From: Flavobacteriaceae bacterium
GTDB lineage: Bacteria > Bacteroidota > Bacteroidia > Flavobacteriales > Flavobacteriaceae
Assembly (NCBI GenBank): GCA_947453195.1
Contig: CANGFO010000007.1
Location: 1-64,000 of the forward strand
DNA length: 64,000 nucleotides
Direction: 5' to 3'
Positions 8,301 to 17,111 of the stretch are shown here, in pieces. How positions within the stretch are numbered: position 1 is the stretch's first letter; every line of letters starts with the position of its first letter. A model generated the notes under the pieces. It saw only the letters and a program-made list of their open reading frames with translations. It did not search any database and was not told where the DNA came from. The translations under genes and the position numbers were made by a program.

Positions 8301-9202
8301 TCTAAATCAAAAGTTGTAAAGTTTACTGAAACAACATCTCCTGGATTTGAAGGGTAGATAGTATAAACATCATCTGAATTATTTGCATATAGGCCATTTG
8401 AACCTCCATTGTCAATAAATTGACCTCCACAAACAGGTATCATTACAGTTGTATTAATGTTTGTAATAGTAGACCAAGTACTATATTCATTATTATTACA
8501 TAAACTTCTAACATAAAAACTGTAGCAAGTTGAAGGTGTTAAATTATTAAAAGTAAAACTAGTTGAACTGCAAATGTTGCCTGACGCTGACGCTGCAGGT
8601 GCAGGTGCATTGCAAGGAAGAGCAATTACTTCATAGTTACTTTGGCCGCTTTGAGCTCCCCAATTAAGAGTAATAGAATTTGAAGTAATTCCTGAACAAG
8701 TTAAAAGTGTTGGAACTAAACAATTTATTGTATTTTGAATTTCAAGTGTATATCCAATAGTTTGTGGTTGTGGAAATGTTGAAATTACAATAATATAGGT
8801 ATGGCCTGCCAAAACAGATAGTTCATTTATTTCTCTAATTGTATCAGAGCTATTTGCAACTCCGCCAATACAAGTTATGCCAACATTTGAGCAGCCATCA
8901 TACACAAAAATACCAGACCAAGAATCTGTTGGAGTCATTTTAATATTAATAACTGCATCAGAAGTAGGAATGTAGGAATAAAACACATCATTTCCATCCA
9001 TATAATTTCCTCCTTCTACTACACATCCTGAAGGTTGTGGAATATCAAAAGTGTCACTATAATTTACAGTATTGTCGGTTGTTTGGTAAGGTAATGAAGT
9101 TATTGAAATCGCTTGGTCGCATGTAAAACCTGCTTGAGATAATGCTTTAGTACTAAATAGAGATGAAATAGTAATAAAGATAAAAAGTAATGAATTTCTC
9201 AT
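5336..9202 (-). CDS. Large modular secreted protein: FN3, CUB, choice-of-anchor L, DUF7619-like and T9SS type A tail
   Basis: I start the gene at the ATG that gives MRNSLLFIFITISS, ten codons inside the longest frame, because a signal peptide of about 23 residues begins there and a TAnnTTTG box lies 19 nt upstream. The 1288-residue product then has an N-terminal module opening with CDQAISI, three FN3-like repeats that share the sequence SPAP or NAPAP, and a CUB-like module (DGLYVYNG, CLTFRFRSDNT) between the first and second. Next comes a choice-of-anchor L region (NFLFASDEYGTFQCDYADAFAF), a DUF7619-like repeat-fold region (YDPNDKM to SIYFDNNAPV) and a type A T9SS tail (MLYPNPSNS, ending KSIKKLVVN). 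It is a cell-surface or released protein, probably adhesive. No catalytic residues were recognised. It is monocistronic. Confidence 0.85.
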   Translation of the reverse strand: MRNSLLFIFITISSLFSTKALSQAGFTCDQAISITSLPYQTTDNTVNYSDTFDIPQPSGCVVEGGNYMDGNDVFYSYIPTSDAVINIKMTPTDSWSGIFVYDGCSNVGITCIGGVANSSDTIREINELSVLAGHTYIIVISTFPQPQTIGYTLEIQNTINCLVPTLLTCSGITSNSITLNWGAQSGQSNYEVIALPCNAPAPAASASGNICSSTSFTFNNLTPSTCYSFYVRSLCNNNEYSTWSTITNINTTVMIPVCGGQFIDNGGSNGLYANNSDDVYTIYPSNPGDVVSVNFTTFDLEQNYDGLYVYNGSSTSATLISSGNLAGAIPGGVPGAFWGTTIPGPFTSTDPCGCLTFRFRSDNTINHAGWTATVECQTPTSCVIPSAATINSISGSGATVSWIENGTASHWQILVLPATSPAPLQTDTGVTINTNPYQINGLLYATAYKVYIKSICQNNTNSYWSNPTTFTTISNNCLAPTAILTNSISATEANLSWTQTGTVNQWEVIVLPLNSPAPTATAIGTITTTNSYQATGLTSGSVYTIYVRAICSTTESSNWSIGYNFTPFVSSPAIVTNTTQYTNSQLVNDVLINNPCLTVSNISSSTGTNFGSVNGIGYFTNSNPAFPISSGIILSTGNALNAHGPNSSILNEGGTAWTGDSQLEGIISSAIGQPMNSFNATKLEFDFTSLNSYMSFNFLFASDEYGTFQCDYADAFAFLLTDLETGITTNLAVVPGTTIPVSVVTIRNMENNSSCASSNPAFFGSYTAPNTSVSYGSPTNFNGQTMKMTASANIIPNHNYHIKLVIADRGDSIYDSAVFIEAGTFASGPPECSDKIQLVAFIDDNGNGIKDTNEVNFTYGSFTTIQNNSSDVTNISSPLGIYTLYDTNPLNIYDFGYQINPEFIPYYSVGVTNYNDINIPVNSGTQILYFPITLTQGFNDVEVNIAPIGTPRPGYYYVNKIAYRNLGVANASGTITFTKDTNVSIAYVSESGNTITSTGFTYDFTNLNPYETRYIYVAMLVDSNAVIGDLLTNSVSISATSNDVNLTNNSNYSSQIVVASYDPNDKMESHGEKIKINEFNQNDYLFYTLRFQNIGTANAINIKIEDILDSRIDEESIRAVTASHNYIMERINNNITFKFDYIQLPSYLENEELSKGYITFKVKLKPGFAVGDIIPNTASIYFDNNAPVITNTFNTEFVASLANEDFNSSNFMLYPNPSNSIVQVSLQHTTDTIQNITIYDVLGKTIKTINKFISNDISVDVSNFSKGVYFFEITTNTNLKSIKKLVVN

Positions 9203-9221
9203 ATTTGTTTTGTTTAAAAAA

Positions 9222-9229
9222 CAAATATA
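9222..9229 (-). promoter_or_regulatory. Predicted -7 box of the large secreted protein
   Basis: TATATTTG on the minus strand, 19 nt before the chosen ATG, matches TAnnTTTG. The longer upstream start at 9232 would lie before this box and so would not be transcribed, which supports the shorter start. Confidence 0.6.
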
Positions 9230-9296
9230 CATTGATTTTTAATAGATTATAAAAAAAAACATCTTTTTTATGGTATAACTAAATATATTCATATTA

Positions 9297-10505
9297 CTAA
9301 ATCGCCTCAGCAACAATATATCCGCCTGTCCAAGCATTCTGAAAGTTGAAACCACCCGTTATGGCGTCAATATTTACAATTTCACCAGCAAAATAAAGGT
9401 CTTTATGGATTTTACTTTCCATGGTTTTGAAATTAACTTCTTTTAAATCGATACCGCCTGCGGTTACAAACTCTTCTTTAAAAGTACTTTTCCCATTGAC
9501 TTGAAATTCACCTTGAGTTAATTGCAGTGCTAAATTTTGAAGTTGTTTTTTAGTTAAATCGGCCCATTTTATTTCCTCTGAAATATCGGAAGCAATAACC
9601 AAACTTTCCCAAAGTCGGTTAGGGAACTCAAAAGGTGATTTCTTAGCAACTGCTTTCTTCGAATGCTCTAGTTTAAGTTCTTTAAGTTTTTCTTCGGCTT
9701 CTTCAAGAGTTAAATCGTTCAACCAATTCACCTGAATGGCAAATAGATACTTTTTATCAGCTAATTCTCTTGCTCCCCAAGCAGAAAGCCTTAAAATTCC
9801 AGGACCACTCATTCCCCAATGGGTAATTAACAAAGGTCCGGAAGCTTCTAGTTTGGAGTTTTTAACTTTAACAGAGGCTAAAGCCGAAACGCCCATTAAA
9901 TCTTTAATTCGTTTGTCTTTAATATTAAATGTAAATAGGGAAGGGACCGGCGGAATAATAGCATGTCCAATTTCAGTTAGCAAGTCCCATATTTTTGGAT
10001 TACTCCCCGTTGCCATCACTAATTTTTGGCAAGAAAAGGTCTCCTGATTGGTTTCTACTTTCCAATACTCGGTAGCTTTAAAAATTGACTGCACACTCTG
10101 GCCTGTAAGAATATCAATGCCCAGTTTTTTGGTTGCTTGAGTAAAACAATCTATAATGGTTTGTGAGGAATTCGTAACAGGAAACATTCTGCCGTCCTCT
10201 TCAATTTTTAATTCTACTCCATGTTTTTCAAACCATTCGATGGTATCTCCAGAGCAAAATTGATGAAAAGGGCCACGAAGTTCTTTTTCACCTCGCGGAT
10301 AAAATTTGACTAAATCATTGGGAACAAAACAAGCATGGGTAACATTGCACCTGCCGCCACCAGAAACTTTTACTTTGGTTAACACCTCTTTCCCTCGTTC
10401 TAAAATGGCAACTTTATAACTCGGATTTTTTTCTACAATATTAATTGCAGTAAAAAACCCTGCAGCACCTCCACCAACAATTACTATGTCGTATTTAGAA
10501 TTCAT
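9297..10505 (-). CDS. NAD(P)/FAD-dependent oxidoreductase, HI0933/BaiN family
   Basis: This 402-residue flavoprotein begins with the dinucleotide-binding motif IVGGGAAGFFTAI (9-21), followed by SGGGRCNVTHA (48-58) typical of the HI0933-like family. The end carries FAGEIVNIDAITGGFNFQNA, which closes the FAD site. Substrates for most members are unknown; BaiN acts on bile-acid intermediates in a gut clostridium, which is unlikely to be relevant here. Its ATG overlaps the stop of the GDPD gene by 4 nt (ATGA), so translation is coupled. It is the last gene of a long minus-strand run that starts at the sugar transporter. Confidence 0.88.
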   Translation of the reverse strand: MNSKYDIVIVGGGAAGFFTAINIVEKNPSYKVAILERGKEVLTKVKVSGGGRCNVTHACFVPNDLVKFYPRGEKELRGPFHQFCSGDTIEWFEKHGVELKIEEDGRMFPVTNSSQTIIDCFTQATKKLGIDILTGQSVQSIFKATEYWKVETNQETFSCQKLVMATGSNPKIWDLLTEIGHAIIPPVPSLFTFNIKDKRIKDLMGVSALASVKVKNSKLEASGPLLITHWGMSGPGILRLSAWGARELADKKYLFAIQVNWLNDLTLEEAEEKLKELKLEHSKKAVAKKSPFEFPNRLWESLVIASDISEEIKWADLTKKQLQNLALQLTQGEFQVNGKSTFKEEFVTAGGIDLKEVNFKTMESKIHKDLYFAGEIVNIDAITGGFNFQNAWTGGYIVAEAI

Positions 10506-11161
10506 ATTCGATCCGGAAAATCAGAAATTATGCCATCAACAGGCAATGATTTTACAAATATAAGGTCTTCTGGAGTATTTACCGTCCAAGTGTAGATTTT
10601 AAATCCGCTGCTTCTTATGATTTCACAGCACTCTTGATTTATTAATTTATGATACGGATTTATAGAAAAAGCTTTTATTTTTTTGGCGAAAGCCAAAGCA
10701 TTTTCAATGGAATCTTCGGTTAATACACTAAGTAATATAGTTGAATTTATTTTCGAAATGGTTTCTAAGGTTTCCCAAATAAAACTTGAAACTTGAAATT
10801 GGGAGAAAGTCCAATTATGCTTATTGATAAATTCTTCAATGATTTCAATTACTTTTTCAGTTGCAGCCGCCTCTTTAATTTCAATATTGAGAATGCATTT
10901 TTTATTAACCAATTGAATAACTTCTTGCAATGTAGGAACTCCTAATTGTTTTAATTCGAACGCTGTAAATTTCGATACCAATCCCGTTTTGTTTGTCGTT
11001 CGATCTATGGTTTCATCATGGATCACGACCACTTCGCCATCCCGACTTAAATGTACATCCAATTCAATTGCATCCACATTAAGTTCCAATGCTTTTGCAA
11101 ATGAGGCCAAAGTATTTTCGGCAACATGACCTTTAGCACCGCGATGTCCAATTTTTAGCAT
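10502..11161 (-). CDS. Glycerophosphodiester phosphodiesterase family protein
   Basis: The 219-residue protein has the GDPD signatures IGHRGAKGHVAENTL (4-18), AIELDVHLSRDG (31-42) and VVIHDETIDRTT (46-57). His6, Glu33, Asp35 and His48 fit the metal and catalytic positions. It lacks a signal peptide, so it is probably cytoplasmic, like UgpQ, releasing glycerol 3-phosphate from glycerophosphodiesters. It begins 9 nt after the GH13 gene and overlaps the next gene by 4 nt. It therefore seems to be carried on the tail of the starch operon, although it has no evident role in starch use. Confidence 0.9.
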   Translation of the reverse strand: MLKIGHRGAKGHVAENTLASFAKALELNVDAIELDVHLSRDGEVVVIHDETIDRTTNKTGLVSKFTAFELKQLGVPTLQEVIQLVNKKCILNIEIKEAAATEKVIEIIEEFINKHNWTFSQFQVSSFIWETLETISKINSTILLSVLTEDSIENALAFAKKIKAFSINPYHKLINQECCEIIRSSGFKIYTWTVNTPEDLIFVKSLPVDGIISDFPDRI

Positions 11162-11170
11162 GGGGTGGTT

Positions 11171-12826
11171 TTACATTTTTTCTAATAATAGAATTGGAAA
11201 TAGCGTATTAAATGTTACTTTTCCCTCTTTAACTATAGCAGTTGAACCTGAATAAGCATCATTAAGATGGTCACCATTAGTAAAAATAGTTCCAACTGAA
11301 ATTGTTTTTTTACCAACTTTCAAATCCAATCCTATAATGACTTTATCTGAGATTTTGTCTTTTGTATACGTTCTGCTAAAAACATACGGTTTACTAGATA
11401 TTTGGTTATGAATTCCGGCGCCAATTGCTAAATGATTTTTTCTGAAGGTACTTAGTTTCTGCCAATGTGAAGCAATTTCTTTAGTTTTTGAATTTGATTG
11501 TAAGTCTTCCCAATTCATAAAAGAACGCAATGTTGCATCTCCTTTTGTATCTTCTATATTTAAAGAACGCGCACTTTCATCACCGTAATATGTTTGAGAA
11601 ATACCAGGGGCTAAAAGCAGTTTTGTTGCGCTTTCAAAAGTTCGCTCTCTTTTTTTATCAAAAGGATTTCCATCATCATGTGAAGAAATATAATTCATCA
11701 CAGTATTTCCTTTTAAATCAAAATTCAAAATAGCTGCATATTTAGAAAACAATTCTTCGTAACTCATTTTGGCATCATAAGGAAATCCAAAATTGATTAA
11801 TCCGGTAAATCCATTTTCAAAATAATTGACTTTTTTATCACCAAAATCATATATTTTTTTGCCGCTAATGTTATATCCATAAACTTCTCCAACCATAAAA
11901 AATGGATTGGCATCCAAAATCTTATTTGGATTACTAGCTTTGAATTCGGCGAAAGCCATATCACATACTTTTTTAAAATCGGACCAAACATCTTCTTTTG
12001 TATGCTTTGCCGTATCTACTCGATAGCCATCAATTCCGAAGTAAGTTATGTAATCGGAAAGCCATTTCATGATGTAATATTTTGGTGCTCGTGGGTAACC
12101 TGTTTTCTCAAAAAATGCATTTAATTGCGCCACCTCTTGATCGTAACGCCCTTCGTTTTTCCATTTTTCAACCAAGAAAGGAGGCAATTCCACATTTTCA
12201 TTACTTTCAGTTTTTACATCGGGAAGGTTTTCTACAAGCGTGCAATTAATGTAGGTGTCGTATGATTGATACGTACATTTTGGCGAAGTTCGCACCCAGT
12301 CACTTGGATAAACTGTGTCTTCATCCGTAACAGGGCCAGTATGATTGATTACCGCATCCAGCATAATTCGGATTCCTTTAGCATGTGCTTTTTCAACTAA
12401 TTCTGCCAAATCTTTTTTGGTTCCATAACTTGGATCGATAGCACTCCAATCACGTGTCCAATAACCGTGAAATCCATAAGAATATCCAGTTCCTTCATCA
12501 ACACCTTCATGAATTTGCTCCACAATTGGAGTCATCCAAATTACGGTGGTTCCTAATTTATCAAAATAACCTTCGTCTAGTTTTTGAATCACTCCACGAA
12601 GATCACCACCTTCAAATCCTCTTAATTTTCCTGTTTCTTTAGTTCTGTTAAAAGTATGGTCGTTGGTTTTATCTCCATTATTAAAACGATCCGTTAATAG
12701 GAAATATACATTTGCATTTTCCCAAATAAAAGGTGTTTTTGAAACTGTCTGATTCGTTTCTTGGGCATCAATTGTATTATAAATAAATAAACCAACCAGA
12801 AGTGAGGCAATTGTTTTTTTTGTCAT
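11171..12826 (-). CDS. Alpha-amylase family glycoside hydrolase (GH13), exported
   Basis: The 551-residue enzyme has a signal peptide of about 21 residues ending in DAQ. The four GH13 regions are present: DAVINH (157-162), GYRVDTAKH (267-275, nucleophile Asp271), VGEV (acid/base Glu314) and SSHD (381-384, Asp384). It acts on alpha-1,4-linked glucans, and its lack of a T9SS tail suggests a periplasmic or lipid-independent soluble location. It starts 3 nt after the GH31 gene. A long insertion between regions I and II (about 165-250) contains two cysteines. Exact specificity (endo-amylase or a smaller-product enzyme) cannot be read from the sequence. Confidence 0.9.
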   Translation of the reverse strand: MTKKTIASLLVGLFIYNTIDAQETNQTVSKTPFIWENANVYFLLTDRFNNGDKTNDHTFNRTKETGKLRGFEGGDLRGVIQKLDEGYFDKLGTTVIWMTPIVEQIHEGVDEGTGYSYGFHGYWTRDWSAIDPSYGTKKDLAELVEKAHAKGIRIMLDAVINHTGPVTDEDTVYPSDWVRTSPKCTYQSYDTYINCTLVENLPDVKTESNENVELPPFLVEKWKNEGRYDQEVAQLNAFFEKTGYPRAPKYYIMKWLSDYITYFGIDGYRVDTAKHTKEDVWSDFKKVCDMAFAEFKASNPNKILDANPFFMVGEVYGYNISGKKIYDFGDKKVNYFENGFTGLINFGFPYDAKMSYEELFSKYAAILNFDLKGNTVMNYISSHDDGNPFDKKRERTFESATKLLLAPGISQTYYGDESARSLNIEDTKGDATLRSFMNWEDLQSNSKTKEIASHWQKLSTFRKNHLAIGAGIHNQISSKPYVFSRTYTKDKISDKVIIGLDLKVGKKTISVGTIFTNGDHLNDAYSGSTAIVKEGKVTFNTLFPILLLEKM

Positions 12827-12829
12827 GAT

Positions 12830-15190
12830 TTAGTATTCTATTTTTATTTCTGGTTTCGTTCCTTTTTCCCAAGAAATCGAAATTTCTACCTGATTTTTGT
12901 TTGTTGTGAAGTTAGTTTCTTTTCCGTTGATAAATACTTTTTTAGGGTTTATGTTATGTAATATAAGCGTAACATTTTTACCTTTTGAATTAAAGTTCTT
13001 GCCAATTTCTGCTGTACAATTGATTTTTAAAACGCTGTTAGATAAATTACTGCCAAATTTTAAAATCTCGTAATTCCCTTTTTCAAATGCATTAGGAGTT
13101 ACTCCGTCATCATTGTATAAACTTCCCGTTGAAGTAGTTGCTTTTTCATCAAAATAATAATGCAAATCAAAATTATCTAAGGAATAATCACTGGTATTGG
13201 TAATGGTTTTAATTCTCGGTATAAATCTTCCACCAGCTACAAAAACTGGAATATGGTCTTCAGTAACTGCAATTTTACTTGTTGTACTGCTAGCATATTC
13301 TTTATCGGAATAAAAATCAAACCAGTTGAAAACCGTATTTGGAAATTGTACTTCTGTTTCGGTGGTATTTGCTTTTGTAATTGGTTTAATTAATAAATCA
13401 GCACCCCAATAATATTGATCCGATTTAATGTCAGAAGAATTACCTTCTATATAAAATGGACGCATTAACGGCGCTCCTTTTTGATTATTTTCAAATGCCA
13501 ATGTGTAATTGTAAGGTAGTAATTGGTAGCGTAATTCAACTTGTTTTTTTGCTTTTTCTTTGGTTACGATATCTTTGTAAGCCACCTCAGAAGCCACTTG
13601 CTCTTGAGCATGAGGTCGAAATATTGGTGTGAAAACACCATATTGCAACCAGCGTAAATACAATTCGTTATCAAAATAATCGCCAGCAAAACCTCCTAAA
13701 TCCGAATGCATATAGGCCATTCCTTGCATGCCCATTTGAACCGCAATTCCAACTTGACTTTGCAATCCACCCCAACTTCTGCTAACATCACCACTCCACG
13801 GAATCATTCCAAATCTTTGGCTTCCCGAATATCCCGCACGCATTAAAATGAAAGGGCGCTGATTTGGAAAGTCTTTTTGATATCCTTCAGAAATTAATTT
13901 TGCCCAATTGTGTCCGTAAACGTTATGAATCTCATCTGCTTTTCCACCCGCAGTGATTGCAGAACTTGGAAAAACTTCGGGTTCACCCAAATCGCCCCAA
14001 AGTCCGCCAACACCTTGATGGATTAATCTTTTGTAGACATTCCAAAACCATTCTTTTCCTTGCGGTTTGAATACATCAACAATACCGGTATTTCCAAAAT
14101 AAAAATCCCAAGTAGCTGGAGTTCCATCGGCATTGGTAGCCAAAATTTTGTTAGCTGCAGCCTCTTTCCATTTGGTAGAAGTGGTAAGAATAAACGGCTC
14201 GGTAATAAGTATCGTTTTGATATTCTTTTTATTCAAATCGGCTATCATTTTCTCCGGATTTGGGAAATTATCTTTATCCCAATCAAGATTTCCCATGGTG
14301 CCTTTGATGTCTTTTCCAAACCAATACAAATCTAAAATTATGGCATCAACTGGAATCTTGCTTTCTTCAAATTTTTGGATTGTTCTTTCAACTTCTTCTT
14401 GTGTGTGGTAGCCAAATCGGCTTGAGAAATTACCAAATGCCCATCTTGGAGGTAACGGTTGTTTTCCGGTAAGGGAAGTATAATTGGATGTAATTTCATC
14501 CCAAGTATCTCCAACAATTACCTGATATGTTTTTCTGCCCGAAATAGTTTCATAGACTAAAGTATTGTCTTTTTTGCTGTCTAAATCTAAATAACCTATA
14601 GCTGCATTATCAAAATGAACGGCATACATTTTTGATGATAAAACCACCGGAATGCAAAAATTCATCAAATCGGCATGGGTTTCATAGCCATAACTAGCGC
14701 GATTATACAACTGTAATCTGTTACCGCGACGGTTCATGGTTTCAAAGGCTCTCGCGCCGCCACCGTATAATTTTTCTTCTGGAGTAATGTTAAATTCAAT
14801 TGTTTCAGCCCCCTCTTTTTTTACATAACCGTTTTTTTCAGATAATATAAAGGTACCATTTTTCAAATACGAAATTTTAAAAGGAGCTTTATCAATTAAA
14901 ATTGTAAGGTCCTTAGAATACAACATTAATGCATTAACACCATCCGTTAATTTTACTTTGCTTTTTTGATTAGTATTAATAACCGCCTCAGAAATTGGAT
15001 TGAATATTTCTCCGTTTGGGATAAATGAAGTTTCTACAATTTTATCCGATAGGTATTTTATTTGGTACGAGCCATCATTTGTTTTTATCTCTAAACTATT
15101 CTTTTTCCAAGTATGCGAAAGGTAACTTCTATTTGCATTTTGGGCAAATGAAAGGGCAGTAACTAAAAGTAAGCAAAGTATTTTTTTCAT
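12830..15190 (-). CDS. Glycoside hydrolase family 31, probable alpha-glucosidase
   Basis: The 786-residue enzyme has a signal peptide of about 17 residues (ALSFAQ). An N-terminal beta domain is followed by a TIM barrel with the catalytic segment GLWGDLGEPEVFP, in which Asp400 is the likely nucleophile, and WSGD with Asp468 as acid/base. The C-terminal beta domains contain YNDDGVTPN. GH31 enzymes of this type remove terminal glucose from maltooligosaccharides, and the setting among starch genes supports alpha-glucosidase over alpha-xylosidase. It lies 10 nt after the SusA-like gene and 3 nt before the next GH13 gene, matching the SusB role of Bacteroides in a different enzyme family. Confidence 0.9.
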   Translation of the reverse strand: MKKILCLLLVTALSFAQNANRSYLSHTWKKNSLEIKTNDGSYQIKYLSDKIVETSFIPNGEIFNPISEAVINTNQKSKVKLTDGVNALMLYSKDLTILIDKAPFKISYLKNGTFILSEKNGYVKKEGAETIEFNITPEEKLYGGGARAFETMNRRGNRLQLYNRASYGYETHADLMNFCIPVVLSSKMYAVHFDNAAIGYLDLDSKKDNTLVYETISGRKTYQVIVGDTWDEITSNYTSLTGKQPLPPRWAFGNFSSRFGYHTQEEVERTIQKFEESKIPVDAIILDLYWFGKDIKGTMGNLDWDKDNFPNPEKMIADLNKKNIKTILITEPFILTTSTKWKEAAANKILATNADGTPATWDFYFGNTGIVDVFKPQGKEWFWNVYKRLIHQGVGGLWGDLGEPEVFPSSAITAGGKADEIHNVYGHNWAKLISEGYQKDFPNQRPFILMRAGYSGSQRFGMIPWSGDVSRSWGGLQSQVGIAVQMGMQGMAYMHSDLGGFAGDYFDNELYLRWLQYGVFTPIFRPHAQEQVASEVAYKDIVTKEKAKKQVELRYQLLPYNYTLAFENNQKGAPLMRPFYIEGNSSDIKSDQYYWGADLLIKPITKANTTETEVQFPNTVFNWFDFYSDKEYASSTTSKIAVTEDHIPVFVAGGRFIPRIKTITNTSDYSLDNFDLHYYFDEKATTSTGSLYNDDGVTPNAFEKGNYEILKFGSNLSNSVLKINCTAEIGKNFNSKGKNVTLILHNINPKKVFINGKETNFTTNKNQVEISISWEKGTKPEIKIEY

Positions 15191-15200
15191 TGCAGGATTG

Positions 15201-17033
15201 TTATTTTAATTCCAAAATCAGGGCAGATTTACCTTCAATTTGTAAATCTTCTTTTAGATTGATTTGTTTTTCAGAAAGCACTTCGGTTGCAGATAAATGG
15301 GCTTTAATATTCTCTTTAAATCGATCTAATTTCAGGGTTTGTTTCTCTGCATTATTATTGATGACTACCATTACAGTTTCTGTATCAGTATATCTAAAAT
15401 ACACATATACATTATTTTCTGGAGCATAGTGGGTTGTTTTACCTTTGTGAATTACCGCTTTGTTTTTTCTCCAATTGAATAGTTTTGCAGAAAAATCATG
15501 AAATTTTTGTTGCTCTTGGTTTCTACCAGATGCTATAAACGCATTTTTAGCATCGCCATCCCAACCGCCTGGAAAATCTCTTCTTAAGTCGCCATCACCA
15601 ACAGATTTACTTCCGTCCATTCCAATTTCTGAACCATAATAAATTTGTGGAATACCACGAATTGTCGAAATTAAAGTCATGGCCATTTTGTATTTCTCAA
15701 AATCATTTTTATAAACTTCATTGAATCGATCGGTGTCATGATTTTCAACAAAAACCAACAAATTATTAATGTCGGGATACATAAAATCACTAGTAAAATT
15801 GGAATAGACTTTAACCATTCCTTTGTCCCAAATGTTTTCGTTTTCATTGAAAACGCCACCATTAATAATTTCTTGTAAAGTGAAATCCATTACGCTTGGT
15901 AGATAAGAATTAAAACTTTCAATAGCGCCTATCTTACTGTCTTTTTGCCAATATGCATTCTGTGCAGGGTTGTGGTACCAAACTTCGCCAACAATATTAA
16001 AATTAGGATATTCATCCATCACAGCTTTGGTCCATTTTGCAACTCCATTTTTATCTCCATATGGATAGGTGTCTACTCTAAACCCATCTAAATCGGCATA
16101 TTCTACCCACCAAATGGCATTTTGAATTAAATAATTTAATACTAATGGATTGGATTGATTTAAATCGGGCATCGATTTTACAAACCAACCGTCAGCATAT
16201 AATTTTGCATCACCTTCGGAAGCATTTGAATCAAATTGCGAATTCATTCGGTAATTGGTTTGTTTGAAACCTGGAAATTGATGAATCCAATTATACGTTG
16301 GCAGGTCTTTAATCATCCAATGTTGATAACCCCAGTGGTTAGTTACATAATCCATGATATTTTTCATTCCTCGTTTATGCAATTCCGAACTCATTCGAAG
16401 ATAGTCTTCGTTAGTTCCAAATCGAGAGTCAATTTTATACACATCCGATTGTCCGTATCCGTGGTATGAACCTCTTTCATCATTATCTTCACAAAGTGGA
16501 GTAGGCCATACTGCGGTTACACCAAGATTTTTTATGTAATCTAAATTAGAAATGATCCCTTCAATATCACCTCCATGACGTCCATCAATTTTAGATCGGT
16601 TTAATTTTTCATTTGTTTCTTTCGTGTTGTCATTATTTGAATTGCCATTTGCAAAACGATCCGGCATGATTAAATAGAGTAAATCAGAACTGTCAAAGCC
16701 TTTGCGGAAGCGCGAATTTTCTTTTCGTGCTTTAAGCGAATAGTTTTGAGTGAAAGATTTTTTCTTGTTTTTGAAAGTAAAAACCAATTCTTGAGCAGCA
16801 ACATTCTTGGTTTCAATAGTTACAAAAACATAATTTGGATTTTCTGTTTTTTGAACGGTTTTAATTCCAATTCCACCCGAAACAGAAACTTCATTTTGGG
16901 CAATATTTTTTCCATAGAACATAATTTGCAATTCAGATAAATTCATGTCGCTCCACCAAAATGGCGGTTCAACTCGGTCTATTTGAGCAAAAGATATTGA
17001 TGTAATAAATAATAAAAAGAAGACTTTTTTCAT
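15201..17033 (-). CDS. SusA-like GH13 neopullulanase/cyclomaltodextrinase
   Basis: I take the inner ATG (MKKVFFLLFI) because it begins a signal peptide ending at SFAQ; the longer frame adds 15 unlikely residues. The 610-residue protein has an N-terminal cyclomaltodextrinase domain (about 18-105), then a GH13 barrel with MDYVTNH (227-233), DGFRVDTYPY (316-325, Asp321), VGEVW (Glu350) and FVENHDTDR (428-436, Asp433). A C-terminal beta domain follows. Its domain order fits periplasmic SusA, which cuts maltooligosaccharides after import through SusCD. It follows an intrinsic terminator hairpin, so its expression may be lower than that of the genes upstream. Confidence 0.88.
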   Translation of the reverse strand: MKKVFFLLFITSISFAQIDRVEPPFWWSDMNLSELQIMFYGKNIAQNEVSVSGGIGIKTVQKTENPNYVFVTIETKNVAAQELVFTFKNKKKSFTQNYSLKARKENSRFRKGFDSSDLLYLIMPDRFANGNSNNDNTKETNEKLNRSKIDGRHGGDIEGIISNLDYIKNLGVTAVWPTPLCEDNDERGSYHGYGQSDVYKIDSRFGTNEDYLRMSSELHKRGMKNIMDYVTNHWGYQHWMIKDLPTYNWIHQFPGFKQTNYRMNSQFDSNASEGDAKLYADGWFVKSMPDLNQSNPLVLNYLIQNAIWWVEYADLDGFRVDTYPYGDKNGVAKWTKAVMDEYPNFNIVGEVWYHNPAQNAYWQKDSKIGAIESFNSYLPSVMDFTLQEIINGGVFNENENIWDKGMVKVYSNFTSDFMYPDINNLLVFVENHDTDRFNEVYKNDFEKYKMAMTLISTIRGIPQIYYGSEIGMDGSKSVGDGDLRRDFPGGWDGDAKNAFIASGRNQEQQKFHDFSAKLFNWRKNKAVIHKGKTTHYAPENNVYVYFRYTDTETVMVVINNNAEKQTLKLDRFKENIKAHLSATEVLSEKQINLKEDLQIEGKSALILELK

Positions 17034-17063
17034 AACATGAACTATTAAATGAAATACTAATAA

Positions 17064-17095
17064 AAAACAAAGTCGCAAAGAATCCTTTGCGACTT
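17064..17095 (-). terminator. Intrinsic terminator or attenuator inside the starch operon
   Basis: On the minus strand an 11-bp perfect stem (AAGTCGCAAAG and its complement) with a 4-nt loop is followed by TGTTTTTTATT. It stands in the 78-nt gap between the GH65 gene and the SusA-like gene, all on the same strand, and so should cut or reduce read-through between the cytoplasmic and exported enzymes. Confidence 0.75.
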
Positions 17096-17111
17096 AAAAT
17101 ATCGGATAAAA

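Noticed and set aside
9203..9232. Longer start of the large secreted protein
   Set aside because: It lies before the predicted -7 box and would spoil the signal peptide.
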